Source: Kosakonia sacchari
GTDB taxonomy: Bacteria > Pseudomonadota > Gammaproteobacteria > Enterobacterales > Enterobacteriaceae
Length of the DNA: 64,000 nt
Assembly (NCBI GenBank): GCA_900109485.1
Contig: FOAY01000005.1
Location: 1 to 64,000, forward strand
Reading direction: 5' to 3'
The position numbers and the translations under genes were made by a program. The notes beneath the pieces are model-generated. The model searched no databases and had not been told where the DNA came from. It worked only from the letters and a program-made list of their open reading frames with translations. Numbering within the stretch: the first letter of the stretch is position 1; each line of letters begins with the position of its first letter. Below, piece by piece: positions 25,434 to 34,952 of this stretch.

Positions 25434-26819
25434 ATGGAATTGTTTACAGACCTGCCGGGCGACGAAGGGTTAGCGGGTCGTCAGCGCGCGCTGGCGCTGA
25501 TTGCACTGATGACCAGCACCACGATGGCCGTTTTTGATGGCGCGATGGTGAATATTGCCCTGCCGCAAATCGCGTGTGCGCTGCATGTCTCCGCCGGGGA
25601 CGCCGTCTGGGTAGCGAATGGCTATCTGCTTTCTGCCGCCATGACGCTGGCTATTTTTGCTGCGCTGGCCGCACGTACGGGGTTTCGCACGCTGTTTGCC
25701 AGCGGGTTACTGCTGTTTACGCTGGCGTCGCTGGGGTGCGCGTTATCCCCATCACTGCCAGCGCTGGTGACCATGCGCGTACTGCAAGGGATTGGTGGTG
25801 CGGCCACGCTCAGTATTGCACCGGCGATCCTGCGTTCAATTTTTCCCACGCGTCTGCTGGGGCGCATTCTCGGCATCAACGCCCTGCTGATCGCCACCAG
25901 CACGGCTGTTGCGCCAGTCATTGGCGGCGCTCTGCTGAGCGAGCTGGGCTGGCAATGGTTATTTGCCATCAATATTCCGCTGGGCGCTATTGCACTGGCA
26001 TTTGCCCTGCGCGTCATTCCGGGAAAAACCGCCAGCGTCAGCGGGCCGTTTGATGTGCAGGGCGCGCTGTTCTCGGCGTTGATGCTGGGAGCGGCCATCA
26101 TGGCGTCGACGGCCACATCCTGGACGGGCATGGCCTGTGCTGCGATCGCGGTGGCGAGCGGGCTGGCATTTGTGCGCCGTCAACAGCGGGCACCGCAACC
26201 GTTGTTGCCGCTGGGCCTCTTTGCATCGCCCCGCTTCTCCCTCGCGGCGCTCACCTCGCTGGCCTCTTTTATCAGCCAGGGTGTGACCTTTGTCGCGCTG
26301 CCGTTTCTCTTTCAGAATGTTTATGGCTACAGCGCTTTTACCTCGGCTTTGCTGTTTACCGCCTGGCCGGTCGGCATCATTCTGGTGGCGCCGCATGCCG
26401 GGCGGCTGGCAGATCGCTATGCGCCCGCAAAGATTGCCACTGCCGGGTTATTGCTGTTCGCCGTTGGGTTGCTGCTGCTGGCGTTGCTACCGCAAAATGC
26501 AGCTGCGTGGGATATCAGCCTGCGCGGGCTGATCTGCGGGATGGGCTTCGGCTGTTTTCAAAGTCCGAATAACCGGGAGATGCTCGCCAGCGCCTCACGC
26601 GAGCACAGCGGTTATGCCTCCGGCGTGTTAGCCATTGTGCGCACCTTTGGACAGTGTCTTGGCGCGGCGTTGGTGGGCGTAATGCTGGCACTCTGCTCGC
26701 CAACGCAGGAAGCGCTGGCGATACGGCTGGGGTTGTGGCTGGCGATGATGGCGACGCTGCTGGCAATCGCCTTCAGTCTGAGCCGCCTGCGTCGGTTGCC
26801 GAATCAGGCCGTGCGCTGA
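25434..26819 (+). CDS. MFS transporter, DHA2 (EmrB/QacA-like) family
   Basis: A 461-residue multidrug-type proton antiporter with about 14 helices. Helix 1 has the DHA2 feature TTMAVFDGAMVNIALPQIA. Motif C-like sequence TAVAPVIGGALLSELGWQWLFAINIP follows at about 160-185 (given by position). GAGG is best placed for the ATG at 25434; the adjacent ATG at 25431 is possible. It is divergent from its presumed LysR regulator. Its 3' end overlaps the convergent methyltransferase by 16 bases. Confidence 0.85.
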   Translation: MELFTDLPGDEGLAGRQRALALIALMTSTTMAVFDGAMVNIALPQIACALHVSAGDAVWVANGYLLSAAMTLAIFAALAARTGFRTLFASGLLLFTLASLGCALSPSLPALVTMRVLQGIGGAATLSIAPAILRSIFPTRLLGRILGINALLIATSTAVAPVIGGALLSELGWQWLFAINIPLGAIALAFALRVIPGKTASVSGPFDVQGALFSALMLGAAIMASTATSWTGMACAAIAVASGLAFVRRQQRAPQPLLPLGLFASPRFSLAALTSLASFISQGVTFVALPFLFQNVYGYSAFTSALLFTAWPVGIILVAPHAGRLADRYAPAKIATAGLLLFAVGLLLLALLPQNAAAWDISLRGLICGMGFGCFQSPNNREMLASASREHSGYASGVLAIVRTFGQCLGAALVGVMLALCSPTQEALAIRLGLWLAMMATLLAIAFSLSRLRRLPNQAVR

Positions 26820-27415
26820 GCCAGCCAGATCGTGTGGCCGGTACAGTCGGGATCTTCCGCCCGCATCTCCAGCACGCTAAAGCCAATTGCCGCCAGTTGT
26901 TGCCGGTACTCTTCAGGCGCGAGGCTGGCGTGAAACAGCGGTTCGCCCTCAAATTGCCCGATGGCGATACCGTCATCCGGCCCGCTGGTAAACATCAGCA
27001 CGCTGCCGGGATGGCTGTGGCGGGCAAAGCGGGCAAACATACTGCGCTGATCGTCCTGCGTAAGATGAAAAAAGCTGTCCCAGGCGATCAGGCCGTCGAA
27101 GGTTTCCCCCAGCGCAAGCTGGCGCATATCCTGATGAAGCCAGCGCGCAGACGGAAAAGTCTGCCGGGCCCTTTCCAGAATCGCTGGCGCGCCGTCCACT
27201 TCGGTCAGATGAAATCCCTGGGCGATAAACCATGCGGCGATCGGTTGACCATTGCCGCAGCCAATATCCAGAATCCGTCCATTGCCCGGTAAGCGCGCGG
27301 CGAATTTCTCCAGCCAGCTTTTTTCAAACAGTGTTTGCGAACGTTGCTGCGCGAACGCAGCGGCGTGACGTTGATAGAGGGAAAGAATGGCGCTGGCGGG
27401 CGCAGAGCGACTCAT
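26804..27415 (-). CDS. Class I SAM-dependent methyltransferase
   Basis: A 203-residue Rossmann-fold methyltransferase. Motif I ILDIGCGNGQPIA (about 48-60) binds S-adenosylmethionine, LTEVDGAPAILERAR gives the motif II acidic position, and FDGLIAWDSFFHL is the motif IV region. The substrate is unknown. Its ATG overlaps the NUDIX gene stop (ATGA), so the two are co-translated and may act on related small molecules. Confidence 0.83.
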   Translation of the reverse strand: MSRSAPASAILSLYQRHAAAFAQQRSQTLFEKSWLEKFAARLPGNGRILDIGCGNGQPIAAWFIAQGFHLTEVDGAPAILERARQTFPSARWLHQDMRQLALGETFDGLIAWDSFFHLTQDDQRSMFARFARHSHPGSVLMFTSGPDDGIAIGQFEGEPLFHASLAPEEYRQQLAAIGFSVLEMRAEDPDCTGHTIWLAQRTA

Positions 27416-27954
27416 GCCAGCATCCCTTTTAGCTTCGCCAGCAGATACGCGGTAACCGAGGTGGCGTCGCTGACTGCGCCGTCGGCGATCAGCGCTTCAA
27501 ATTCGCGCAGCGTTATTTTACGCGCCGTCAGGCCGACTTCTTCCGGATCCAGCGAGGTCTGATGCTGGGTCAGATCTTCAGCGAGGAAGATATAGTAGCC
27601 CTGGCTGGAGTAGCCCTGCGCCAGTTTCTGATAGCCGACATGGCGCATACGTCCGGCCACCAGCCCAGTCTCCTCCTGGAGTTCCCCGGCGGCGACGCGC
27701 AGCGGATCTTCGTCAGGCGCGCACTCCCACGATCCCTGCGGCAGTTCGAGGGTGCGTTTGCCAATCGGGTAACGGTACTGCTCAACGACGTACAGCGCAT
27801 CGTCCTCGCGGGCAATAATCACCACGAAGTCGGGTTTCTCCACCACGGAATAGATCCCTTCATTGCCGTCGGCGCGCAGAATACGGTCTTCACGCAGGCG
27901 CATCCATTTATTGCGGTAAACTTCGGTGCTGGCGAGGGTTTTGATGTCGGACAT
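27412..27954 (-). CDS. NUDIX hydrolase, ADP-ribose/GDP-mannose pyrophosphatase-like
   Basis: A 180-residue NUDIX protein with an N-terminal strand-swapping segment (STEVYRNKWMRLREDRI) as in the dimeric nucleoside-diphosphate-sugar pyrophosphatases. The NUDIX helix reads DEDPLRVAAGELQEETGL. It retains the metal-binding glutamates, but the usual Arg before the first Glu is Gly. The start at 27954 has AGGAG seven bases upstream; the adjacent ATG at 27957 is closer than ideal. It is co-translated with the methyltransferase. Confidence 0.83.
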   Translation of the reverse strand: MSDIKTLASTEVYRNKWMRLREDRILRADGNEGIYSVVEKPDFVVIIAREDDALYVVEQYRYPIGKRTLELPQGSWECAPDEDPLRVAAGELQEETGLVAGRMRHVGYQKLAQGYSSQGYYIFLAEDLTQHQTSLDPEEVGLTARKITLREFEALIADGAVSDATSVTAYLLAKLKGMLA

Positions 27955-28110
27955 CATTATTCTCCTGGGATGAGTTCGCATTCCATATCGAAGCAGCGCT
28001 CCTTTGCTGGTATTGATATTTACCATATCAATACCAGCCCGCGCTGTGCTCGGTTTTTTTCGCCCGGAATATTCAGGGAAAGGCGTCGGCCAGAGAATAC
28101 CGCACCGAAT

Positions 28111-28146
28111 AAAAAAGGAGATGGCATCTGAAGTTACCATCTCCTT
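28111..28146 (-). terminator. Intrinsic terminator of small peptide gene
   Basis: On the minus strand a perfect 10-bp stem (28115-28124 with 28137-28146, AAGGAGATGG/CCATCTCCTT, 12-base loop) is followed by a run of T. It lies 21 bases after the stop of the 55-aa gene at 28168, separating it from the NUDIX operon. Confidence 0.8.
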
Positions 28147-28167
28147 CGGGGTTACATCTGGCGGCAA

Positions 28168-28335
28168 TCAGGGAATGAGATCACAGTTGCAGGCAGCGCC
28201 GCCTTCACCGGCCAGGCAAAGGATATGACACACCTCGTTCCAGTCCGGTTCGCTGCTCCTTTCCGGGGGCGCTGCCGCGATATTCATCGATAATCCAAAC
28301 AACAGCATTGAGAGTAATGCGTTGAATCTCATCAT
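28168..28335 (-). CDS. Small secreted cysteine-containing peptide (55 aa)
   Basis: An unannotated-looking small gene supported by three independent signals: AGGAG seven bases before the ATG at 28335, a clear Sec signal peptide (MMRFNALLSMLLFGLSM, then IAAA as likely cleavage site near residue 22), and its own terminator. The mature part of about 33 residues is acidic and carries four Cys (positions 36, 40, 49, 51) in WNEVCHILCLAGEGGAACNC, so one or two disulfides or a metal site are possible. I know no function. It could be a periplasmic cofactor protein, an envelope peptide or a secreted peptide. Confidence 0.7.
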   Translation of the reverse strand: MMRFNALLSMLLFGLSMNIAAAPPERSSEPDWNEVCHILCLAGEGGAACNCDLIP

Positions 28336-28779
28336 AATACATCTCCTTTTGTATTACGGGCTTTATGGTGCCCTTTGAAAACTAACATGGAACCGCAGCC
28401 GGAAAACATTATGGCTATCCGATTCGCTGCGTTTTGCGCCGTACTGGCGTAAGGGAAGTGAAAGTAAGATTAATCTGATTTTTAGCGTTGAAATGGTTAA
28501 GCAAGGGATGGTTACGTTGGTTGACAGTAATGTCATTTAAGCAACATTTAGTTAAACGATATGCAACATTCAATGCCTTAGCGCAAATTTCATTCGAAAG
28601 TCGCGCTGAGAAACGATGCCGTCAACCGGAGTGAAAAATCGCTGTTTACCTGAATAAAAATCACACAGTTTGTAAGGAAATTCTCGTCATTTCATCCGGT
28701 TAAAAATTATGTTATCAGTATCAGCTTGCAAAGTGAAAGACGTGCATTTTCAGGCTCGTCGCCCCTGTGAGGCCGAAAG
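28336..28779. other. Intergenic region, divergent promoters expected
   Basis: This 444-base stretch lies between the minus-strand small peptide gene and the plus-strand response regulator and must hold both promoters. It is AT-rich. I see no RNA gene, strong dyad or credible ORF beyond about 20 codons. Confidence 0.5.
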
Positions 28780-29403
28780 ATGATGGAACCTGTCGTTTAT
28801 GTTGTCGATGATGATAATGCCGTCAGAAAATCAATTGTCCGGCTGTTGGCATCCGAAGGTTACCGCGCCATCGACTTCGCGTCCGCGGAGTCATTTCTCT
28901 CTCATCCCCTTGTCGGCGTTCCGGCCTGTTTGATCCTTGATTTAAACATGCCGGTGGTGAATGGTTTTGATGTTGCCAGCGCGTTAAAAGATCGCGGACG
29001 CGAGCTGCCAATTATCTTTCTGACGGGATTTGGCACCATTCCGCTAACCGTTCAGGCAATGAAAGCCGGCGCGCGTGAGTTTCTGACCAAACCGGTGGAG
29101 CCGGAGCGTTTGCTGGCTGCGGTGGCGGATGCCCTGAAAGGCGCCGAGCAGGAGTTTGAGCAGCAACAGGCGAACTTCGCTCTCAAACAGCGTCACCTCT
29201 CTTTAACGCCGCGCGAACAGGAAGTGTTTGAACTGGCGATCAGCGGCTTGCTGAATAAGCAGATCGCCGCCGAGCTGGGCGTCAGCGAAATCACCGTCAA
29301 AGTGCATCGCCGCCGGGTGATGGACAAAATGCAGGCCCGCTCGCTGGCGGATCTGGTGCATGCCGCCGGAAGCCTGCAAATCGCCAAATCGCGCAGCCGT
29401 TAA
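28780..29403 (+). CDS. Response regulator, FixJ/NarL-like
   Basis: A 207-residue two-domain regulator. The receiver (1-120) has acidic pocket DDD (10-12), phospho-acceptor Asp54 in LILDLNMP, Thr in FLTGFG and Lys in TKPVEPE. The LuxR-type helix-turn-helix (about 140-200) has LTPREQEVFELAISG and EITVKVHRRRVMDK. Its last four bases overlap the end of the convergent 1850-residue sensor kinase gene. It pairs naturally with that kinase, together with the receiver-only protein at 34949. Likely targets are the operons facing each other around 36600. Confidence 0.88.
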   Translation: MMEPVVYVVDDDNAVRKSIVRLLASEGYRAIDFASAESFLSHPLVGVPACLILDLNMPVVNGFDVASALKDRGRELPIIFLTGFGTIPLTVQAMKAGAREFLTKPVEPERLLAAVADALKGAEQEFEQQQANFALKQRHLSLTPREQEVFELAISGLLNKQIAAELGVSEITVKVHRRRVMDKMQARSLADLVHAAGSLQIAKSRSR

Positions 29404-32400
29404 TCGCTGGCGGGCACGGTAAAGGAGAACAGACTGCCAAACGGCGTTCTTGCCTGCGCCGTCAGTTTTCCCTGATGCCGTTCAATAATGGTGTGACTGA
29501 TGGTCAGCCCCATCCCCATGCCCTGCGCTTTGGTGGTGTAGAACGATTCAAACAGCCGAGCCTGTACTTCGGCATCCATTCCGCTGCCGGTATCGGCAAT
29601 CGCACACAGCAGTTCACCCGGCTGCGGGTTCTGCGTGTTGAGCGTCAGCACCCGCGGGCGCGAATCCACCTCGGCCATCGCTTCAATGGCATTCATCACC
29701 AGGTTCAGCAGCACCTGCTGGATCTGCACGCTGTCGCCGCAAAACAGGCTGTTAGCGGCCTGCAACCGGTAATCGACAGCAATATGCCGCCGCTCCAGTT
29801 CGCTGCGCGACAGGGTCAGAATATGGTGCAGCAGCGCGTGCAGATCGAGGCGTTCAAACACCGGCGGCTGGCGGCGCGTCAGTGATTGCAGGCTGCGGAT
29901 CACCTCGCCTGCGCGCTGCCCTTCGCTAATAATTTCCTCCAGTCCGGTACGAACGTTTTCAATCGGCAGCGGATCGCGGTTAAGCCAGCGCAGGCTGGCA
30001 CCCGCGTTGGAGACAATCGACATCAGCGGCTGGTTAATCTCATGGGCAATCGACGAAGTCAGTTGCCCGACGGTGGTTGCCCGCGAAACGCGCGCCAGTT
30101 CGGCCTGCGCCACGCGTACCGCATCTTCATTTTGCCGTTGGGCGGTGATATCGGTGATGGTGCCAAAATATTCATGCACCGTTTCACCGCTGGCCGCCAC
30201 CGGATCGCCAATACCGAGAATATAACGCACCTCGCCGTCGACGCGGATAATACGGAACTCCGCCTGCATGGTTAACCCCTGCGCGACGCTGCGGGTCACC
30301 AGCGCGCTGATGTGCGCATGGTCGTCAGGATGCACATAGGTGAGAAACTCTGCCATCGAGATCAGCTTGCGTTTCTCCGGTAGCCCCAGGATGCGCGCAT
30401 ACTCATCCGACATGTGCATCAGATCCTGCTCCAGCTCCCAGCGCCAGGTTCCGGTATGGCTGATCTGCTCGCCGAGCATCAGCGAGGTCTGGCTGGCGCG
30501 CAGCTCTTTTTCCACCCGGCGGCGCTGAATATTCTCCTCCAGCAGTTCGGCGTACAGACGCGCCGTTTCCAGCGAAACCGCCGCATGCGCGCCAAGCAGG
30601 TTCACCACGCGGGAGTGCCCGGCGGTAAACACGTCCGGCATCAGGCGATTCTCCAGATAGAGCGCTCCCACCAGCCGCGCCTGTTTAAACATCGGCACGC
30701 ACATTACGGCCGCACCGGAGGTCAACAGATAGGGATCCTGGCTGAACGGGCTGTACTCTTCCGGCCTGCCGGTACGGATCTCCTGCCCGGTACGGATCAC
30801 CGCCGCCAGCACCGACAGTGGTAAATCCGTTGCCAGCGGCGTTTCATTCAGCATCTGCACACGCACCCCTTCGTTGCTGGTGTGCGCGCTGGCTTCAATC
30901 AATGGGATAGTGTCATCCAGCACGCGGATTAACAGGCCGCGCTGTGCGCCCGCCCGCTCCAGCAGCATGGTCATCAGGATCTGAATCAGCCGCTCAAGAT
31001 TGATCTCTTCGGAGAGCGCGCGCGAGGCTTTGATGATGCTTTGCAGATCGCGAATTTCATCATTTTGCGCAAACGCAATGGTGTCATACGGTGTGTTGGC
31101 CGCCTTCGCGACAAGGTGCGGGTGCGTCTGTTCGAGCTGGCGCACTTTGCCGTGCGCGCCAACGCGGCCCCAGGCGGCTATCGCCCCGCGAAACCAGGCA
31201 TCGGCAATGGTTGGATAACCGCAGGTGCGGGCAAACTGCCCGGCCAGTTCGTGCACCAGCGCGTTGCTCGGGTTAAAGCCCGCTTCGCGCGACAGCTTGA
31301 TGGCTTTCTCATACTGACCAATGGCGATACTGTTCATCCCGTCGAGCCGCACGATCTCGGCGTACAGCAGCGCCTCTTTGTCGCTGAAGGTCGATGGATT
31401 GAGCCGCGCCCAGCGCGCGATCGGGTTGTAGTGCTGATTAAGCCGCTGGCGGTGCGCGGCGGAAAAGGTGTCCGGTGTCAGTTGCATCGACAGCGACAGC
31501 GCGCTGTAGAGATGGTAATCGAGCAGGTTGACGTGTCCCGGCGCGGCCCAGGCGAAACGTCCCGCTGCCAGCAGGCTGCTTTCCGCCTGCGCATATTCAC
31601 CGGCAAAAAAGTGCGCCATTCCGCGATAAAGCCAGAACCAGAACAGCATGGGCGACGGCGGCGTTGCCGGTAACAGTGATTCCGGCAACACCGCTTTACC
31701 GCTAAACACCGGCTGGGGTGTTCGCAGGTATTCAACAAAGTGACGTTGTAACAGAAGAATGGTGTCCATATCCGAAAAACGCGTCTCGTGTAGGAACGCC
31801 AGCCCGCGTTCTATATGGCTCAGTACCACATCAAGCGGGTCGCCGCAGACCAGGCTGTTGGTGATCTCACGAAAGGAAGCGAAACAGGCAATGGTGAGAT
31901 CGCCATGTGCAACCGCAGCGGTGAAACAGTTTTTGGCGCACTGGACGGTATACGACAACGGCTGGATCCAGACGCTGCTGCGCCCCAGCGCCACCAGGGT
32001 TTTGGCGGCGTAATCATGAAAACCGTGGCGCGTGACCAGATCCTGCGCCAGCGTGCCGTAGCGAAAGCCCTGCTCATACTCGCCATAACGCTCGCCGATC
32101 ATTACGCCAAACCACGCCAGCGCGACGGTGGATGCGCCCGTCAGCCCGCGCTCCAGCGTCAGTTGCAGTATCCGGCAGAGCAGCAGGAAATGCAGGCGCG
32201 GACAGATAAAACTGGCGTACAGACTGGCGCTTCCCAACAGGTTCATCAGCACATCCGTTTCGCGGTGGTTCATGCGCGGCAATGCCATAAACGCGCTGAC
32301 GGGGTGCGTTCCGATAAGGGATGAAATCTCCTGCCAGGCGTCGTCGCACTCGGCGTCGTCCGGCTGGCGGCTCACGTGAATACCGAACACGGAGAGCCAG

Positions 32401-34952
32401 CCCAGCGTGGTGTCGAGCGCCTGTGGATAGCTGGAGCGGCGGATATGCACTTCCGCCAGTACGCTGGCGGCATGGGCTTTTTCCACCAGCCCGCCCGGCG
32501 AGGCCAGCAGCGTTTCGCACAACGTGCGCGCGGTAGCGAGATGGCCCAGCAGAAGCTCGCACTCTGCCCGCTGTAAATCGAGCGCAAAGAGATCGCCGCT
32601 GTCGGCGCCGAGCGCGCGTGCGGTCTGTAAATAGCCCAGCGCAGAAGCGTAATCCCCGCTGCGTTTGGCCTGCCGGGCGGCTAGAGCGCAAAGTTCGCTG
32701 AACTTCTGCCGCTGTGGCGCAGACTGGATACTGTCGATCGCCGCCGTGACATGGTGGATGGTGCGAAACAGGATCTCGTTACCTGGGGTTTGTCGCGCTT
32801 CATCGGCCAGCAGGCTGGCGGCCCGCAGATGTAACTGACAGCACACGGACGAAGGCAGCAAGGCGCTTGCGGCCTGATAAATGCGCTCATGGGTAAAGGC
32901 GTATTCGTCGGCGTTGAGGGTAATTAACTGCACGGACACCGCCGGATGCAGGTGCAAACGTATCTCGCCAGGCGCCCTCTCCAGTATGCGGCTTGCCAGT
33001 AACACCCCGCCTGCGCTGCCAAGGCAGGCCAGATGAGCGAGCAGCGTACGGGTCTCATCCGGCATCTGTTCCAGTTGTTGCAGCACCAGGCTAATGACGT
33101 TTTCGCTGTAGTAACGGGCGTGGATCGCGGCCAGATCGTAGTGCCAGCGCCCCTGATAGCTGTTATGACTCACCAGTCCGTCTTCGACGATGCGTTTAAA
33201 AAATTCATGGGCAAACAGCGGATTACCGCCGGTTTTTTCATGGATCAGTTTTGCCAGATCGACGGTCGATGCCGCACGGGTCTGAAAAACGATCGCCAGC
33301 CAGCGCGCCACGGCTTTGGCGGAGAGCGGTTGCGGCTCGCACGCCGTTGTTCGCCTGGCGGCGCTGCGCAGCCGTGCGAGTGCGGTGGCAAACGTCTCAT
33401 CCCCAAGCGACGGCAGATCGCGGTGCGATACCACCATCAGTAGCGGCAAGGCGTGGCTCTGCTGCAACAGATACTCCAGCAGTTGCAGGCTGGCGTCATC
33501 GATCCAGTGCAGATTATCGATCAATATCACCAGCGGGCAGCCGGGCGAGGCAAACACACTCACCAGGCGCAACACCATATGATGAAAGCGCGCGCGGGCA
33601 TCCAGCGTGACGCTGTCAACGAAAGGCGCGGGTTTACTCTCCAGCAGCAGGCCCAGTTCCGGCGCGAGGCTTACCGCCAGCCCTTCATACCCGGCCAGCG
33701 CGACGGAGAGCCGCGATTTCCAGCGCGCCACCTCTTCGGCGGGCAGCCCCAGCAAATGCAGCGCCAGCGAGCGAAACGCCGCCGTTAGCGCGCCAAGCGG
33801 CAGCACGGAGTTGTACTGCTCCACTTTGCCGAGCGCGATCAGCGTCGGGCGTTGCAGAAACAGTTTCAGCGCTGAGGCCATCAACGAAGATTTACCCATT
33901 CCGGATGGGCCGCTGAGGGTGACCAGCATCTGTTTGCCGCTGTGGTTGACCTCTTCCAGCGCAGCAACCAGCTCACCCGCCTGCGGATGCGCGCGGTACA
34001 ACGTATTGGCAAAGTGCAGTGCCGCAGAGCGATCCTGTAAACCGGGCGTAAACGCCGGAATGCCCTGCTCCGGCGTCAGCGTTGCCTGGCAGCGGCGCAG
34101 ATCGGCGATCAGGCCATCGATGGTCTGGTAGCGTTTCTCCGGCGATTTGGCCAGCAGCTTCAGCAGGATGGTCGACAGCATCGGCGGTAGCCCTTCCCGC
34201 AGGCTGTGCGGCGCGGCAGGTTCAGAGGCAATATGATGCAGCGTCCACTCTGCCTGGCCGCCTTCGGACAGATCAAACGGCAGCACGCCAGTCAGCAGTT
34301 CATACAGAACAATGCCCAGGCTGTAGAGATCGCTGCGGCTGTCAACGGCATGATGGGTGCGGGTGGTGTGTTCCGGTGACATATACGCCAGCGTGCCGCC
34401 GGAAAGCGGCAGCCAGTTTTGCGCCAGCGCTTCACTGCTGCTGGTCGCAAGGCCAAATCCACCGAGACGGCAGCGCTCGCCGCTAAGAAAAATGTTTCCC
34501 GGCTTGATATCGCCGTGAATGAGATTGCGGCGATGCATCTGGCGTAGCGGCGCGCAGATGCGTAAGGCCAGCTCCAGCCAACTGGCGATGGAAGCCATTG
34601 GCAGAGCGATCATCCGGGTGAGCGTCTCAAAAGCAAATGTCGGATAAACCAGCGCAAAACGACCATGGTATTGCGCGCTGGCGACAGGCGTGACCGCCCA
34701 GCTACTCTCCAGTTGCGCGCGCAGCGCCAGCTCATTTTTCAGCAACTGGCTGGCGCGCGGTTCGGCTTCGTCGCTGACGGCAGTGGCAAGGATAAAGGCG
34801 TCGCTGGCCCACGGGTAATGGGCATTCATCCAGGCAATGCATCCTTCCTGCGCCAGCGGCGTATAGATGGCGTCATCCTGCACAGTAAAAGGCTGTCCTG
34901 CGCTGTGTTCCCCGTTTTTTGGCCACAACGGAAGAGGTGACGCGTCGCTCAT
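29400..34952 (-). CDS. Giant hybrid sensor: kinase-like/AAA ATPase/GAF/PAS/histidine kinase
   Basis: An 1850-residue protein of the trifunctional Ser/Thr-kinase/ATP-binding/histidine-kinase family. Order: protein-kinase-like domain (about 1-290) with HGDIKPGN (146-153) and MSPE (191-194); STAND/AAA ATPase with Walker A GPSGMGKSS (348-356) and LVILIDNLHWID; a long helical TPR-like section (about 700-1290); GAF domain (about 1320-1480); PAS domain (about 1505-1620); HisKA with His1637 in IAHEINQP; HATPase with N box VMNAIEAM and G boxes ADTGSGMD and GMGMGL. The kinase-like domain reads GGFG where active kinases have DFG and lacks a clear Gly-rich loop, so it is probably a pseudokinase sensor. 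The gene overlaps the upstream receiver gene by 4 bases. Cytoplasmic; no membrane segment seen. Confidence 0.9.
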   Translation of the reverse strand: MSDASPLPLWPKNGEHSAGQPFTVQDDAIYTPLAQEGCIAWMNAHYPWASDAFILATAVSDEAEPRASQLLKNELALRAQLESSWAVTPVASAQYHGRFALVYPTFAFETLTRMIALPMASIASWLELALRICAPLRQMHRRNLIHGDIKPGNIFLSGERCRLGGFGLATSSSEALAQNWLPLSGGTLAYMSPEHTTRTHHAVDSRSDLYSLGIVLYELLTGVLPFDLSEGGQAEWTLHHIASEPAAPHSLREGLPPMLSTILLKLLAKSPEKRYQTIDGLIADLRRCQATLTPEQGIPAFTPGLQDRSAALHFANTLYRAHPQAGELVAALEEVNHSGKQMLVTLSGPSGMGKSSLMASALKLFLQRPTLIALGKVEQYNSVLPLGALTAAFRSLALHLLGLPAEEVARWKSRLSVALAGYEGLAVSLAPELGLLLESKPAPFVDSVTLDARARFHHMVLRLVSVFASPGCPLVILIDNLHWIDDASLQLLEYLLQQSHALPLLMVVSHRDLPSLGDETFATALARLRSAARRTTACEPQPLSAKAVARWLAIVFQTRAASTVDLAKLIHEKTGGNPLFAHEFFKRIVEDGLVSHNSYQGRWHYDLAAIHARYYSENVISLVLQQLEQMPDETRTLLAHLACLGSAGGVLLASRILERAPGEIRLHLHPAVSVQLITLNADEYAFTHERIYQAASALLPSSVCCQLHLRAASLLADEARQTPGNEILFRTIHHVTAAIDSIQSAPQRQKFSELCALAARQAKRSGDYASALGYLQTARALGADSGDLFALDLQRAECELLLGHLATARTLCETLLASPGGLVEKAHAASVLAEVHIRRSSYPQALDTTLGWLSVFGIHVSRQPDDAECDDAWQEISSLIGTHPVSAFMALPRMNHRETDVLMNLLGSASLYASFICPRLHFLLLCRILQLTLERGLTGASTVALAWFGVMIGERYGEYEQGFRYGTLAQDLVTRHGFHDYAAKTLVALGRSSVWIQPLSYTVQCAKNCFTAAVAHGDLTIACFASFREITNSLVCGDPLDVVLSHIERGLAFLHETRFSDMDTILLLQRHFVEYLRTPQPVFSGKAVLPESLLPATPPSPMLFWFWLYRGMAHFFAGEYAQAESSLLAAGRFAWAAPGHVNLLDYHLYSALSLSMQLTPDTFSAAHRQRLNQHYNPIARWARLNPSTFSDKEALLYAEIVRLDGMNSIAIGQYEKAIKLSREAGFNPSNALVHELAGQFARTCGYPTIADAWFRGAIAAWGRVGAHGKVRQLEQTHPHLVAKAANTPYDTIAFAQNDEIRDLQSIIKASRALSEEINLERLIQILMTMLLERAGAQRGLLIRVLDDTIPLIEASAHTSNEGVRVQMLNETPLATDLPLSVLAAVIRTGQEIRTGRPEEYSPFSQDPYLLTSGAAVMCVPMFKQARLVGALYLENRLMPDVFTAGHSRVVNLLGAHAAVSLETARLYAELLEENIQRRRVEKELRASQTSLMLGEQISHTGTWRWELEQDLMHMSDEYARILGLPEKRKLISMAEFLTYVHPDDHAHISALVTRSVAQGLTMQAEFRIIRVDGEVRYILGIGDPVAASGETVHEYFGTITDITAQRQNEDAVRVAQAELARVSRATTVGQLTSSIAHEINQPLMSIVSNAGASLRWLNRDPLPIENVRTGLEEIISEGQRAGEVIRSLQSLTRRQPPVFERLDLHALLHHILTLSRSELERRHIAVDYRLQAANSLFCGDSVQIQQVLLNLVMNAIEAMAEVDSRPRVLTLNTQNPQPGELLCAIADTGSGMDAEVQARLFESFYTTKAQGMGMGLTISHTIIERHQGKLTAQARTPFGSLFSFTVPASD

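Noticed and set aside
28360-28455. Possible 21-codon ORF (starting near 28389) in the gap before the FixJ-like gene
   Set aside because: No ribosome-binding site, no recognisable product, and of a length expected by chance.
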